Positions 12,673 to 26,936 of a DNA stretch of 64,000 nt are shown in pieces. Position 1 is the stretch's first letter, and the number at the start of each line of letters is the position of its first letter. The DNA is from Temnothorax longispinosus (taxonomy: Eukaryota > Arthropoda > Insecta > Hymenoptera > Formicidae), in assembly GCF_030848805.1 (NCBI RefSeq), contig NC_092358.1, positions 11,944,433-12,008,432 of the forward strand. The letters run 5' to 3'. The translations under genes were made by a program, and so were the position numbers. The notes under the pieces were generated by a model, which made no database searches, had not been told where the DNA came from, and saw nothing but the letters and a program-made list of their open reading frames with translations.

Positions 12673-13733
12673 ATATTTATATTTGTACTTATATATATTT
12701 ATACTTATATTTATATTTATACATGTATTTATATGTACATATATATTTCCCGTTCACACTTTTCCCTTCTAAAGACTGTTTTCTCTTACGACTCGATTTG
12801 ACCTCCATTTCCTATCTTTTATCCGAGCGATGAGAAAGCGTCGTAATCGCGATAAATTTTCGATAGGATTACCCGTCACGACTCGAAGATTTGGCGGTAT
12901 TCGCTTAGAGGAATTTATTCCAGTTGCTACAGCGAGACTCGTTACAGCGAAAAATACAAGCGCACAATCGATCGATCGAATAAATATGACGAACTACCGT
13001 GAGACAAATTGTTACTTTTAAAAATTGTAATTGCGCGTATAGACGTACTTGTTATACAAAAATGTTTGTAAAATAAACCTGAAAGGATAATATATTTTAA
13101 TTATAAAAAATCCTATTGTAAAAAAAATAATTAAAAATTATGTTATTTTACATATCTTTGCTTTTACAGCATGACAAGTGCGAATTTGTTATTGCGCTTA
13201 TTGCTTTGTAAACGTACTAAATAATTTATTAAAAATAATTTATTATTAAATTTATTAAAAGTATTCCACACATTTTTAACCAAGAATTCATAATTAATTT
13301 TTGTTTATACGTCACTGGCATTTGCGAGTAGTAACATTCACATTATTTATTATAAAATATTGTTGCACTCGTTAGCGAGTAAGTATGAAGTGCATTTGAC
13401 ATGTTCACTATTGCTTTCATATTGTGATATTGCGTATTTCGCTTTGTTTAGAGGGGAAAAAAATATTACGTTTCGCGAATGGATTTTCAAATGATGTCGA
13501 AACATCATCTGTCTTGTTTCTAGTCGCGCGGATGTTATTGACTGTGTGTCTACAAGCGGCGATATTAATGTTACATAAAATAAAATGCCGTTGTGTGACG
13601 TTACATTCTGGCATACAACAATCGATACATAACGCATAAATAACGCGTCAAAGCATCGTGCGCGCGATAAACACATGACGCCAGCACCATATCAGAAAAG
13701 TTTAGTTAAATATTATCGACAAGGCACGACGAG
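12673..13733. other. non-coding, AT-rich DNA
   Basis: A short CpG-richer stretch near 12.8-12.95 kb is followed by about 800 bp of AT-rich sequence. Overlapping frames near 13.35-13.68 kb on both strands show no domain. Confidence 0.5.
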
Positions 13734-14631
13734 TAGGGTTGACCGGGGCACGTTGTCACACATTTGGTTCAATATTTTTTGTATTTTTTACATTCAATAT
13801 TTAAGAGTACTTTGATATGCCAAAATTTCGAGTGAACCCTCAGCTTCAATTGGACAGTATCGAATTTTGTGTGATTGTTACTCTACAGTTGTTACATAAC
13901 AATAAATAACGACAGGTCGCTTGTGACAACGTGCCCCGTGACCGGGGCTCGTTGTCACATCAAATGTAAATGCATGCAAAATGTTATTCAAACTGTATTC
14001 AACGTAAATATCAATATATTATAGTGCGCTGCAATGTAAAAAAATAAAATCCTTCACAGAAACATTTATTTTATTTCAAAAAAGTACAAAAAGCACGAAG
14101 TTTTCGTCTTAATCTAAATACAAGAATTCCACTCGAATGCGCAACTTATTGATAAACATTTTTTCTTTTATAATCATGTCGGTGATTAAACATAAAATAT
14201 TTTTATTCGTTATCGTCATCCAAAGATTCGCAATAGATTCCCATCAAATTCGTGACAACGTGCCCCGAGGGCATTTTTTTACTTCAAACAGCCTCATGGC
14301 CGACACGTTTGAGATATTCATAAGGTTAAGTATTGCACGCGGTAGGTAAAAGTACATACTTTAAGATAATATAAAGGTCTATTCTGAAAAAACATACGCT
14401 TCATGTCCAGTACGTTGAATATTAGACAATAAAATTTTACTTACGGTCGCAAAAAACTTTCAAGTTGATTTTACGTCAACACGGCTGGAGCAATCTCAAC
14501 ACTGTAAACACACCAAGGGCATACACTAACACGTTTTGGGAATGACGGGTGCTGCCCTCTGGTTATTAGTTTTTTAAATAAAGCCGATGTGATAACGTGC
14601 CCCGTGTGACAACGTGCCCCGGTCTACCCTA
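13734..14631. mobile_element. TA-flanked element with G-rich TIRs (copy A)
   Basis: Each end has TA followed by an inverted repeat of about 27 bp that differs at one position by eye (left TAGGGTTGACCGGGGCACG, right read inward TAGGGTAGACCGGGGCACG), continuing as TTGTCACAC. A TA duplication points to the Tc1/mariner-like group, although the superfamily is an inference. The inner end word GTGACAACGTGCCCCG recurs inside the element: near 13923, inverted near 13943, near 14252, and twice at the right end (14589 with one change, 14606). There is no transposase frame, so it is non-autonomous (898 bp). Confidence 0.8.
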
Positions 14632-16045
14632 CGTTAGATTTCGCATTATATTAAGCAAAAAATAGATTTTTTTCGATTTTATAATAACTTTTGGTCTAAC
14701 ATCTTTCAAGAACAGGATGCGACTATGCGATTGCAACCGATTTTTTATCATCGCGGTTTTTTTTTTTATTGAAAAATTATTATTTAAAATTGTTTCAGAA
14801 TAAAGCTTATCAATTATGCGATGAATAATATTGCTTTGCAGCTTCGTAAGAAAAAAAGGACGTGCCCCAGGTACATTATGGGTGCTCGTAAAATTCGAGA
14901 TACATCCAGAAGCAATTTTCGTCTTGATGTCCCTCTATTTTTTAAAGAGAATGAACCAGAAGAGAAAAATAAACATTCGGACGTCGGCTATTGTTCCCCG
15001 AAGTGTCTTTGATTTCAAAGTACCGAACATGGCTGCGAAACGACATCGTTCGTAGATGGGTGGGGTAGGGAAAAAAGGAAAGAAAAAGAGAAAAAGAAAG
15101 TAAAAAAATACTGCAAAGAGGACCAAAGTTTTGGGCAGAGGAATGATCTTCTCTCCGCCCACTAATTTAACTAAATGAAATTTTCCGCTGACTTTTCACA
15201 TGATCTTTTCGAGTTTTCACTTACTTAGAAAACGCCGCATAGTAATATCTAAGATAACTAATTAATTATAGAAAAAATTAGTTTTAATTATAGAAATATG
15301 CAAATTAATACAAAAACAAAAATCATTTTTCCTGCTGACAAATTTTGTGCAAAGTGTTGGTTAAATCGTTATAAAAAATATTCAAGAAGTAAAGATATTT
15401 CTTAAAAAAATTTTTTTTTTATTTTGAAAAAAATGAGAAGAAATATTTCTAAGGCACATAAATTATCTATGCGCTTGTTTGGATGTAAATACGAATCAAA
15501 ATCCGTAATTGTTTAAACATTATAGCAATATTAAAGTATCAAAAATTCCTGATTTTAATTGTACGTAAAAAGCTTCTTAAATAATTACAAATACCCTAAA
15601 TATATTGTTCCACTATTGTACGTGAACATTAACGCTTTCTAATAAGTTACATTAACGCTTGTTCAATTATTCACAAGCTAAAATAACTCATCATGCCTCG
15701 CCTAATGTGATCGGAAAGCGGTATTGGCGAGCGTAATTAAATCATCATTCACGAATTCAAATAGTAGCTTAAGCCAGTGGGTTATGCTCTATTACCGTGG
15801 AGGTTTATGCGGCAATAAGACGGGATGTCCACGGCTTTCATGGCCGAGTGCGCACGTACGCGTAGTAATAGTCATCTAATGTAGGCGGTTGTAAAAGATC
15901 GTGGAAAGCTAATAACGGCCGGTCCACTTTCCAAGCACGAAATAATAAATGCGTGCATCGCATCGACTTTCGCATCGTCGCCGTCGTGAAAATTATCATT
16001 ACCATCACTATCTTTATTTAATGCGGTACGTTAGTACTTTTTTTT

Positions 16046-16077
16046 CTGTCTGTCTGTCTGTCTGTCTCTCGCTCTCT
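16046..16077. repeat. (TCTG)n / (TC)n microsatellite
   Basis: About six perfect TCTG units followed by TC-rich sequence. Confidence 0.85.
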
Positions 16078-19000
16078 TCATTGCTCGCTGAAATATTAAT
16101 TAATGTATGTTCACGTCCACTTGTCCCGATTGCTAACTTAGAAAGCAGACATTTAGCTATCAATCGTTAATGTTAATTACACTAATGATCAATCGAAACA
16201 GCGAAATATGACTAATGATAATAAGCAATTTTTCTGGCCTTTTTCTCGTCATCATTTTTTAACGATTTCTCATTTAACGTGCACGCGCGCGCGCCCGCCA
16301 CTTTAAGTTATAAAAAAATTACCGGAAAACGAGGATCGAATTGAGGTCGAGTACTTCGACCGTTTTCGAGTAGTTCTTATCGCATTTCGCCCTTTTTTGC
16401 GTCTTCAAGGGAGAGGTAGATAAAAGAATACGAGTTCCTCATCGTGGAACGGAGCTTTCGTTACCTCGGGCTAACCGATGGCCAAGTAGATAAAAGGGCT
16501 GCTTGTTAGTTAACTAAAACTGGAACAATGAGCCTGCAGGTCTGCAACTGTAATGCAGCGTGCATTTTATCTCGCTCGTTTTGACGCTAAACGCATTCGT
16601 CTCTCGTCCCGGATTTTGTTCATAATCCGGGTTTGCGTTACGTCGGCGCGGCTCGAAAATAAACAGTGTGACCTTTGAATTAGCGGAGTCAAAGCGAACA
16701 CGCGGATCAGCGATTCGAGTATACGCCTCCCTCATATATATGGAATATATCTCCGTAGTTTATCATGCGCCACATATAAAGCCGCGCGCGGTACAGGGAG
16801 CCTGAATAAATCACGTATGTTTAGGATTCACAATATTGATCGTCCGCTCGGAACATTTGAAGAGACCCCCGGCAAAGCGTATCAGAAAAGGTTAATTAAG
16901 CTAGTTGATTTATGCACTCGATATCGAGATGCTGTCGCGTCTATTGATTAAACGTCATTGACGAGATGCAACATGTATTCAATTTGCGATAATATAGTGC
17001 CGACACAAAAAATGTATTTTTCAAAAGTTTTTTGATCTCGCAAAACGTGCGCTGAAAAGACTAAATTTATCAAATGAAGTTTTTTGAATGTTTTTGCCAT
17101 AAGATAATACGTAAGTGTGAAGTGTTAGCGTTACAAAGTTTGTTCAATAATATATAATCAGAGAAAATATTGCGGAACATAATAATTTCCAATATCGATA
17201 TTTGAAATGTTATTTTCCAAACGAGAAAATATTAATAATTACCGTCACGCAATTAAATTTTTTGCATTTATTCGACAGTTCTCTTAATAATTTCAAATCA
17301 AAAGTATATGTTATTAAAGATAATCAAAAAATTTATTGGAAAGCAAGTTATTTATCGTGCACTATATACTCTATGTACTCGGATTCTCAAACAATTCAAC
17401 GATTTTCCATTAGAACACCAGATGAAATCATTATTGACTGCAGCGGCGAGTATATCAATTCGAGAACAACCGTCATCCAGTGGGAATACCATTCGGTGGT
17501 AGATATAGATGTAATTTCTGAGCGGTGACAGTCGGAAAAGCAGAGCGAAGGAATCGCTGAAAGACTCATCGCCAAGAGTCTTCGGGGAGGTTTCGCCGTG
17601 GCAGTATCAAGCCGGGTCATCTCTAATTATAGCGACCCCCGCCAGGGATTGCAACGCCCACCGCCGCGCTCGCTTAGCGTATTAATGGGAACACCGAACC
17701 ACAGAAACACCAAGCCCCATGAAGCCACTTTCAGTTCATAATTGTAATATGTAACACGACGCGTTCATATTTTACGGCAACCAGTTGATTCTTATTTCAC
17801 GGTTTCGCGTCACTTCTCTCGGTCTCACAAATTTATTCACGTTTTATAGTAACTGAATGATTCTTACTCCATAATTTCACGTAATCTATTCCGCGTGAAA
17901 AGATCTCTACCCACATTATCCGTTCCGTAGGTGTATTATTATAAACAGTACGAATATATAAATGAGAATATTTCTGATTAAAAGGAGAAACAGGAGAGGC
18001 GAAGACGTAAAAGAAAACTCATTCGCGTCGGGTAACTCACTCGGGGACACGATCGTCATCCAAAAAAGCCATGCAAATTCGCCTTTATGCTATCGAATCC
18101 TCGGTTTTGCCAACAGCAATATTAGACGCGGTGGAGGATGGTTGGTCGGTGGCGGTGCAAGTCGGCTGGAAGGCACATCCATTCGCCGTGGAATTTCATA
18201 TATACTGCACGAGCGACGGCGGAGACGACCCGGCATTAATTCCGAAGCCAGCGAACGAGGCGGCGGCGAGCATGTCGATGCCGAGTTTGAAGGACCGCGA
18301 CCCTTCGGGACAAGTCTGACAAATGTCTGCGGTTGGGGGCCCAATTAAGCGTGAGTAATCCCGCGTAACCTTAATTACCGCATACCTCGCGCTACGGATC
18401 GCCTTTGCCACGTTGCCTCGCGTGGCTCGAACGATATTAAATACACTTGGGTAACCCTCCTCCCCTCCTTCCATATAATTGACAGCTCAATACTCCCACC
18501 AGATGGGGACAATTACATAAAGCGCTATTAACGTGAAAAGAGATATCGCAGCGGAGCGAGCGGGAATTGGCCAAAAATTCGTGAGGAAACGCGCGAGGAA
18601 TCACGTAACGACGGTCAGCACGAAAGATATTACTAAAGACACATAAAATGACACACCAGCGGTAACATTAGTTACGTGTTGCGCTCGCAATATCCCTTTA
18701 CGTAAGTATACTCGGCAGCGATCAAAGCGACGAGCGTTCTAAGAACGAAACGTTCTCGCACCAAGTCGCTCTTTATACAGCGAACGTTTATATATTTTTT
18801 TCTTTAAGGCAATAATGGCGAGCTCGCAATATCGCGCTCGCACGTCTTTAACGCGCGCGATAATCTAATGCGAGATTGCCGGCAATTAATCTCGCGTGTC
18901 AGGATCGTCCCGACACCGTTATAGCCGCGACAATTTCGTGAATAGAGAATACCGTTCGTCGAGGAGAATGGAATAGAATTTATTACATCTTCTGGGACAA

Positions 19001-21477
19001 AAGGACCCCCACGCCCCACTATTAAATCGTCAGTGCTAAGAAAAAATTCACTAACATTTAATAGATTACGAGAAAAACTGATTTAAATTCTGGTTGTAAA
19101 ATAATATTCAATTTTTTAAATTTAATTACATATATATTATACGGTTGCATTTTATTTTATGTCATATGACCTTCCTTAATTTTATATATTTCAAAAAAAT
19201 TATACATTGAATATCGCTTGTTACTATTTTTAAACATCAAAATTAAATCAACGATTTTCATTTTTCGTATGGTCAACAATAACATTAATTGGAAAAAACT
19301 AATTACTAACTCGAGTATTTAGAATCACCATATAGTGTTGCAAGTAAAAATAAATACAAAGTTAAGTTTAGCGTATGCAAAGTACAGAACAAAGAGAATC
19401 GCGTTGTGAAGTAGGTCCAATCTAAGTTTACGTGTCAGTGCAAGGAGATAGATTGACAAAAGGGTGCAAGACGGGGGATTAGGGGGCGGAGAAGATACGT
19501 GCCGCGCGTCGGAGGTCTACAAATTGATCGCGGATCTTTTAGACCCGTTTCGCACGACCCCTTTGCACCCGATACCGTATACCGCGCTGTCTCTCGCGCG
19601 CGGTAACGCTGCTGAATTACCGTTCTCGGTTTTGTGACTAATGAAACACCGAGGCCCGGCAGAGTGAAGGATGAGCCGCGGGTCGAGTTTGAATTTCGTG
19701 CGCAATCGCGACAAGTTAGAATGAGCGGACGAGCGTAATGGCCCCTATTACTCGCGAAAAGAAGCGGTATGCTCAGCTATCCGAGATATTACCTCGGCCT
19801 CTCGCTCGGGCAACAAGATTAGTGTGAACGTTAACCTTGATATGCAAAGTATGTTCTGCGTATGCGTGATATATTAAAAAAAAAAAAAACAATTTCTTTC
19901 TTCTCTAGTTCTCTAGCAAACTCAAATCGACTCATCGCGGCACGGAAAGCACACAGAACAGGAGAATGATTATAATAATTGAACAATGTCCATAAAATGG
20001 TGTAAACTTTGCAAAGGATGCAAGTAACGCTGTGGTACTATTTGAAATAAACGCACGCGCAAAAAAATATATACATGTGTATATGACATATACATGTGAC
20101 ATATGAAGACGCTTGAGATATTCTCAAATCTATCGCCATCTATCGATGCAAAAGCAACCGTACGGTAACGACGTATTTGAATTGTAAAATTTAACATTTC
20201 AGACTTTGCGTCATAGTATTTCCGCTCGTAGGGCATGTAGAGAAAAAACAAAGGAAAAATAAAAACATTTATTACATAATTTAAATTTAATCGACTGGAT
20301 TTACTTAGAACTTGATCGATTAAGCGGTTATTGAGATCTCAAAATCTCGGGTACTCGCAACTCGTCCGTTCGCGTAACGATACACGCGTGCAGTCTCGTT
20401 GCGCGTGTACTTGGCGCGAGACACGGTAGTCTCTTGATTAGATTTTGGTATATTTTTTTAAATGCCCATTTGTCTCTAATTAAAATATAAACAATCCCAT
20501 TAGATATGTCTATTTTATTTTCATTAAAATGTAATTCATATTGATGCAGAGGGTTGATAATAAGCACACTTGACTTATATATAAATCAGTTTAATTGAGC
20601 AAAACTCACAGAAAAAAAGATGCTTTTAACGTGCGTAACGTACAAAGGTACAGCCGAATCTAAAAGGTTAGATAGGTGCGGCGCGTAACATAACGAACGA
20701 CTGGTAACGACCCTAGAGATAATAATTCCAATCGGTAAAGTAGTCGGTAAAGAAGAGGGCTAGAGTCACACAAGCGCGCGCTGAAAACAATGTATCATAA
20801 GGACCATTAAAGAAACATTAAAAGAATAAAGCGATAAACTAAATACTATTACAATACATATATATATACAAAATCTTTCAAAGAAAATTCTTTGCTAACT
20901 GCTTCACTTCATTTTTGTAATAAACTAAGATTCTTAATGAAGAAAGATGTGTAAATAAAATTAAAATTAATAAAAAAACTATAAGATTAAATACATTACT
21001 TTGAAACTTTAAACAAAGACGTTTGTCTAACACCTAAAACTCCTTTTCTATTTTTTCTGTTATTCTACCGCTTATACAGCTATATATAATAGGAACAGCG
21101 CAACATTTTCCCATTTTTTATTTTTAATTTACAATTTTATTAATAAAATTAATTGTTGAATTTTCACAACTACATTAACATTTCAGTCCCTCTCTAACAA
21201 TACTGCTGTGAGTAGCAAAAATTTTAACTAGATCTTTAAACTGTTTTACGTCCACAAAATATCTGTAAAACATTCTCCTGTTTTCTAATCTCCGTGACAA
21301 GAAGTATGTCCCGTATGGGAAAAATACTTTTTTCCAATAAATATATAACTAAACTATTTTCTTTTCCATTTTTTTCTCGATATCGCGTAATTCTTGCAAC
21401 CACAAGATTCATTAATTATAAAAAATAAAAACTCATTCATGTAGTAATTGGTCATCAGTTGAAAAATAAACGAAAAC

Positions 21478-21531
<54 letters not shown>
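21478..21531. repeat. (GA)n microsatellite
   Basis: About 25 GA units with one interruption near the left end. Confidence 0.9.
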
Positions 21532-21533
<2 letters not shown>

Positions 21534-21916
21534 GGGGAGCGAGAAAAAGAGAAAGGAAAAGAGGGGCATTTGATATCTTATGTTAAATGAAACAAGTAAT
21601 ATAAATTCGATTATATACATATAAAATAGCACATACCTACACGCACGCACATACACGTACACACACATAAATACTTTTAACTTCTCTTATATCAAACTAA
21701 TTCTTGTACACATTATATCGCTCATTCAGTTAAATATATATCGTGAATTTAACAAAAATTCATGATACATATTGGTGATCAAAATTTAATTCGTAACAGT
21801 GAATCGATTCATGAAGCTGCGTAATCGTTCTCACGTGTATTGTATCGTCGTTCAGTATCAATAATAGAGGTTGTGTAAAAAAAAAAAAGAAAATATTGTT
21901 CGATTGCGCGCATATA

Positions 21917-21948
21917 AACACACACACATACACGCGTGCGCGCGCGCT
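21917..21948. repeat. alternating purine-pyrimidine tract (CA/CG)
   Basis: CACACACATACACGCGTGCG followed by more CG; such alternation is prone to Z-DNA in general. A second tract is at 22910-22925. Confidence 0.75.
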
Positions 21949-24247
21949 TGCAACTTTGAAATAGATTTGCTGCTGCTGTTGCTAAATGTGCTGACAGAAT
22001 AAATCTGTTTCTGGAACAGCGTGGTCGTTAACGTTCTCCGCGGTCTGAAAATACATTTCCCGACGAGAGAGAGAGAGAGAGAGAGAATTCTTTCGTAGCG
22101 ACGAGCCCAGCTTCGGGCTTCTCGTTTCGTGAGTTTCTCGAAGACGAAACCTCGATTTAACGGTTAATTTACCTCGGCGTTTCGAGAGATGTACTCTCGG
22201 AATCACTTTTTTTCTACTACGCCCCACGTCGGAATCGTGTCGAGAGTTTCCCAGAGTCATAGATCCTTTCGCCAGCCGTGCCCCGGAATTTTACCAGAAT
22301 GATTTTACTACTAGCAAAATAAAAACGCTGACATTTTAAATGTACTTGTCGGCGTATCAAAATGTAAATAATTGAAGACAATTTATAATAATAGCATAAA
22401 CTCCAACAAAATTCAAATTATTATAATTTTATACGGTAAATGAGATCGTGTATTTCAAAAAAGTATCTCAACATTAAAATATGTGAATTACGAAGCATTA
22501 AATTATTAAAATATTGGTATTTTATTTCGTCAAGAGAAATCTTCCACATATATTTTCAAATAATATAATTCTTCCTCATTATCAATTTCATAGAACCGAA
22601 ATTAATACTTTTAATTCCATCAACTCGGAATAATTTTAGTTAAACTTACTCGTAATTAAATATTTACAGTGTTACCGTCAATCACTCATTTAAAAGCTCG
22701 TGAATATATAAAACGCGATGCAAAATCGTAAATTAAAAAAAATATATGCTAAAGTGTTATTAACGCTGGACTTGATAGCGGCAGCGTTGCGAATAAAAAT
22801 TTACGGACAATGCCGCGGGACAAAATGTATACGGCATAAATGTATCCGTTTCCGGCGCGGACGTGTTGAATTTTCTAAGTGACGCCAATTATCAAATATG
22901 AAATTCCAAACGCGCGCGCGCGCAAGCGTCGTTCGTCACGCTCGTGTTGCTCGTGTGCGCGATAATTGACTAACAATGAAAATATTAGCCGGTCGATGGG
23001 ACGTATACTCGTGTACCGGGCGTCAGCAACGGTTGTCAGTAAACGTAACTCACGGCCACCGAGGACGGCGACGTTAATAACAGGCGAACGCGTCCGCTTT
23101 CTGTTCCGTATATATGCACATCGAGCTCCGACGCGTCCTAAAGGAGGCTGCGGGCAATAGGCCGACCGCTAATCAACATGCAGATGATGCATTTGTCCCG
23201 GCGCGTCATTAATTCGCCCTGTCCTCATTGGCCGAACATTACTGTCCGTCCGCGTTCGCGTTAACAAATGTAAATTCAATACCGACCTCCCGCAACGCGA
23301 AATGTCGGTACTTTATTCAATATGTAATAATCGATTACGATAAATGTAGCATTCACTTTGATAGTACCGTTCGGTAAAACTGCTTGAAATACTCCAGCGC
23401 ATTGACCTAATCCGACATGTACACGCGATACCACGCCAGTTAGAATAATTCAAGTCCGAAGTCACGCGAGTAAATCGGTTATTTCTTTCGGAAAAAAATA
23501 ATCGAGAAACTCTCGCGGATAATTATTTAACTCGCAAAAGCCGGATGGAAGACGTTATAGCGACGCGCGCGTCCACGTGTAAATATTTTTCGAAGTAACG
23601 CATACGCAAATTAGATATCGTTGTTTTTTTAGTATTCTGTAGCACTACGTGCTTGGATATATTTTATTTTGACGTAAACTGCGCTCGATGCATGCACAGC
23701 CGGATGCCCCGCAGTCTTTTGTTTTATTCAAACGACACATGCAACGTTCGGGCCGATTTTTGTAGTGCGGCAACCGTGAGTGCACCCCGCCCGGTATTTG
23801 CGCTAGTTGAAGCGATATACTGCGTTTTTGCAACGCGATATACTGGAACGCCCAAGGGACGGAAAATGCGAGCCGTTAATATTTCACAACTGCACCATAC
23901 GTGCGTGGTTTCACGGCTAGAACGATCAATCTCACTCCGCGGCTCGAAGGTGGTAAGAACTTTTTATTTTCAAAGTGTCGCGTGTCAACTTTCGAAAAAG
24001 TATGAGTTCGCGTAATGCATGAACTCAAATTGAAGCAGCGCACGTAATTTAACGATGAGATTTCGAAACGTATACATTCTACTTTGTGAAATTTACTTTG
24101 CTAAATTTTCAGCTAAATTTTCAACTTAATTTTCACATATATTAAATATAAGTGCCTCAATATAATACATTTAAACATACATTATGACATTTCTATACTC
24201 GCCGCGCCAATTTGCAAACGTTAATCATTCAGCATTATTATCCCCAA

Positions 24248-24625
24248 TCTATAAACTAGATAATTATTTTAGATAATTATTAAACAAATAAATTAGTTCG
24301 GCGATATCATTATCGTCATGCTCCTAAAATTAAGTAATTAGTCTAGCATCGATGTATTGTTGATGCATAAATTAAGTGATTATTTCTGGCGTTGTTAATT
24401 CGCGGACGCAACGACTCGCGGCGGAATAACGCGTCGTCTATAAACTAGATAATTATTTTAGATAATTATTAAGCAAATAAATTAGTTCGGCGATATCATT
24501 ATCGTCATGCTCATAAAATTAAGTAATTATTCTAACATCGATGTATTGATGATGCATAAATTAAGTGATTATTTCTGGCGTTGTTAATTCGCGGACGCAA
24601 TGACTCGCGGCGGAATAACGCGTCG
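24248..24625 (+). repeat. 189-bp tandem duplication, two copies
   Basis: Copy 1 (24248-24436) and copy 2 (24437-24625) are directly adjacent, exactly the same length, and differ at only about eight positions (about 96% identity by eye). Each begins TCTATAAACTAGATAATTA and ends GGCGGAATAACGCGTCG. Each unit contains its own imperfect direct repeat of TAGATAATTATT and a CpG-rich tail. No coding capacity. This is a local tandem duplication, not a transposon, because no inverted ends are present. Confidence 0.9.
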
Positions 24626-26936
24626 TCGCCGCCGGTGCCGGCTACAAAAACGCGCTTACGTCGACCAATCCTCATATTTTATCATGCTTGTATATAGGGT
24701 ATCATGATTACGCGGGCAATGAGGCGGATCATTATTCTCGACGTATCTCCGAGGAGAGGTGAGCGCTCGGCCCGGCGCCGCGGCGGTTTGAATGATACTA
24801 ATTACGAATGGATTGTTTTCGTCTTATTTCGGGGTAAAGAGTCTTAAAACGGGGTCGCTAATGACTGGATTCATGCCAGCCGAGCCCTCGAGCAGCCCCA
24901 GGGCAAAGATGCAAGAGGAAAAAAAACACACACATATACGCCGTGGCCGACAACCGAGCGTGGTTAATGACGTGCCTCGAGTTACACGGCCGGCATAGAT
25001 TTCCCGCTGGAGCCGCCTCGCATATCTTTTCCCGCTTTTCCCATCGCTTCCTCTCGCGCGGCGCAATCTTCTACGAGAAATCTGCTCTCAATCGTTATCA
25101 ACGTTTAGAGGCAATTTTCTTTATCAAGAGGGACATCGAGCGCAGTCTAATTGAAAGATATGGCAAAGCGCAACTCCACTCCAATTTTCCACCTCCTGGA
25201 GAATATCTGACGAAGTTTAACTTCTTTCATTTTATAATTAAAATTGCGTGTGTAAATTGTTAGACATTAATATGCAGTTTCATCTAAAAATAATGCATAA
25301 CGAGATATACGAAATTACATTTTTAACGTAGAAAAAATTGAGAAAAATATAGGTTTTCTATTTGGTCTATTACAGATGTACAACAGATCGTTAAATTAAA
25401 TACAGAGAAATGCCATCTTCGCGATCAGGCTGGATCTTGATAGCAATAATATTTTGTGTGAATTTTGTGTGAATAATCATTAAATTTCAATTTATTTCAT
25501 TTTCGGTGCCATCCAAAAAGATTTACGTATACACTGTCGTAAAAATGTAAAAATTTGCAGTAATTTAGAAAAGAATCGATTTTGATATTTTATTTTGCGT
25601 ATGCAATATATGTTTTGCTATTATAAAAGAGAAAAATTGTAATTTATCTTGAATGAGAAAAATCAGCGCCTGTGCCTGTTATCGCACGCAAATAGCAATT
25701 ATTAATACTATTGACATATAGACAGTCAGTCATTTTAATAGTTAACGCTCGTATTCGTAACGCAGGTGCGCTAAGCGAATGCATTCAGTACGTATTCATC
25801 ATTGCGACGATACATGATTGATCGATTCAAAATTGATTGCTCGGCCGGGTAGGCAGCTGTGGGCTGATTAATATTGCGATTCGAGGGTGATAATTAACAG
25901 CAGCGTGCCAATGACACGTCCTAAACAACAGCCACGATTTTCAAAAATGTCTGTATCTGTGATGCATTCGTCATAACGCCGCGTACGCTGCATCAAAATT
26001 AGTCAATAAGAATCATATATTCGCAATACACAGAATTATTTTCAAAACACCTTTCGCTGACAATACGGTCATATGACATCAAAATCACGATATAGGTATT
26101 ATGAGAGGTGTTAAAAGAAATAATTTAATAATTTATGAACGCGAATTTAATATAATTTATCGAGAGAACTCTTAAGATTGTTTTCTACTTTTTATTCCTT
26201 GATGTAAGGACAGACTTGATTCCGACTGTGGTTTCGTTATGTAGTTAACCAGATGCAAATTTGTCGCGTGTAAAAAGCGCGAAATAACAGAGAACGGATC
26301 TCTTATGAAACAATTTGCGAAAGTGCGCGCGTCGTCACGCGGACAAATTTACATATTATGAATTGGTTATCAAGACCGCGTTCTCGACCTCTACCTATCT
26401 GGGAAAAATCCAGGAGCGCGAGAAGAAGGGTCTTTATACGCCATGTTAGAGTTTTCAACTACGCTGTCTCTCTCTTTCTCTCTCTCTTTCATCCTGGGCT
26501 TTATGTAAAATTTTTCCTCGCCACCAAGAATTTATGCACGTCCTGGCCGTTTCTTGTAAATTTTACCGCCTGCTGAAGGTAAAACTCCCTCCCCGGGGGC
26601 AACGTCGTATTTCGTTAAGCCCGTAACTCGCGAAAATAATGACGGCCGGTTATCCGAGGATTGTTAGTAACGGATCTAACAGAGGTAACGTCTTAAACCC
26701 ATTCCATGCGATTTACTTGCGCAAACGTGGGGATTAAACTTCTAAGGAAATTAAAAATATCCGTATTATATGTAGCCTAATCGCATAAATTTATTAGTTT
26801 TCTGGATATATGCTTAGGGCATGGTTCTCTCTAAAAATAGCGCGAGTTCATAAGCATAGACTTGACTCTGAAAATTTTTCTCTATATATATTGAACGATA
26901 TAAAATTACGAATAAAATTCTTCGTATAAAACGGGC
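24626..26936. other. non-coding DNA
   Basis: CpG-rich to about 25.1 kb, then AT-rich. Overlapping frames at 24.8-25.3 kb on both strands show no domain. A CT-rich run is at about 26467-26488. Confidence 0.5.

Larger units (their letters stand above)
14632..24247. other. 9.6 kb with no recognisable gene or transposon
   Basis: The longest element-poor stretch of the window. CpG-rich blocks (15.7-16.8, 17.5-19.0, 19.4-19.8, 22.0-22.3, 22.8-23.9 kb) alternate with AT-rich ones. Frames of 82-128 codons at 17962-18348 overlap in three frames, which argues against coding. Simple repeats: (TCTG)n about 16046-16077, (CG)n about 16283-16296, poly-A near 19876, (GA)n 21478-21531, alternating CA/CG 21917-21948, (GA)n about 22063-22085, (CG)n 22910-22925. 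Whether parts are conserved regulatory DNA cannot be judged from one sequence. Confidence 0.45.

Noticed and set aside
17962..18348. Overlapping frames of 128 and 82 codons
   Set aside because: Several frames on both strands are open in the same CpG-rich block, so openness is a composition effect.
24248..24625. CRISPR-like or satellite array
   Set aside because: Only two long units without spacers; a simple tandem duplication explains it, and CRISPR arrays are not expected in an insect genome.
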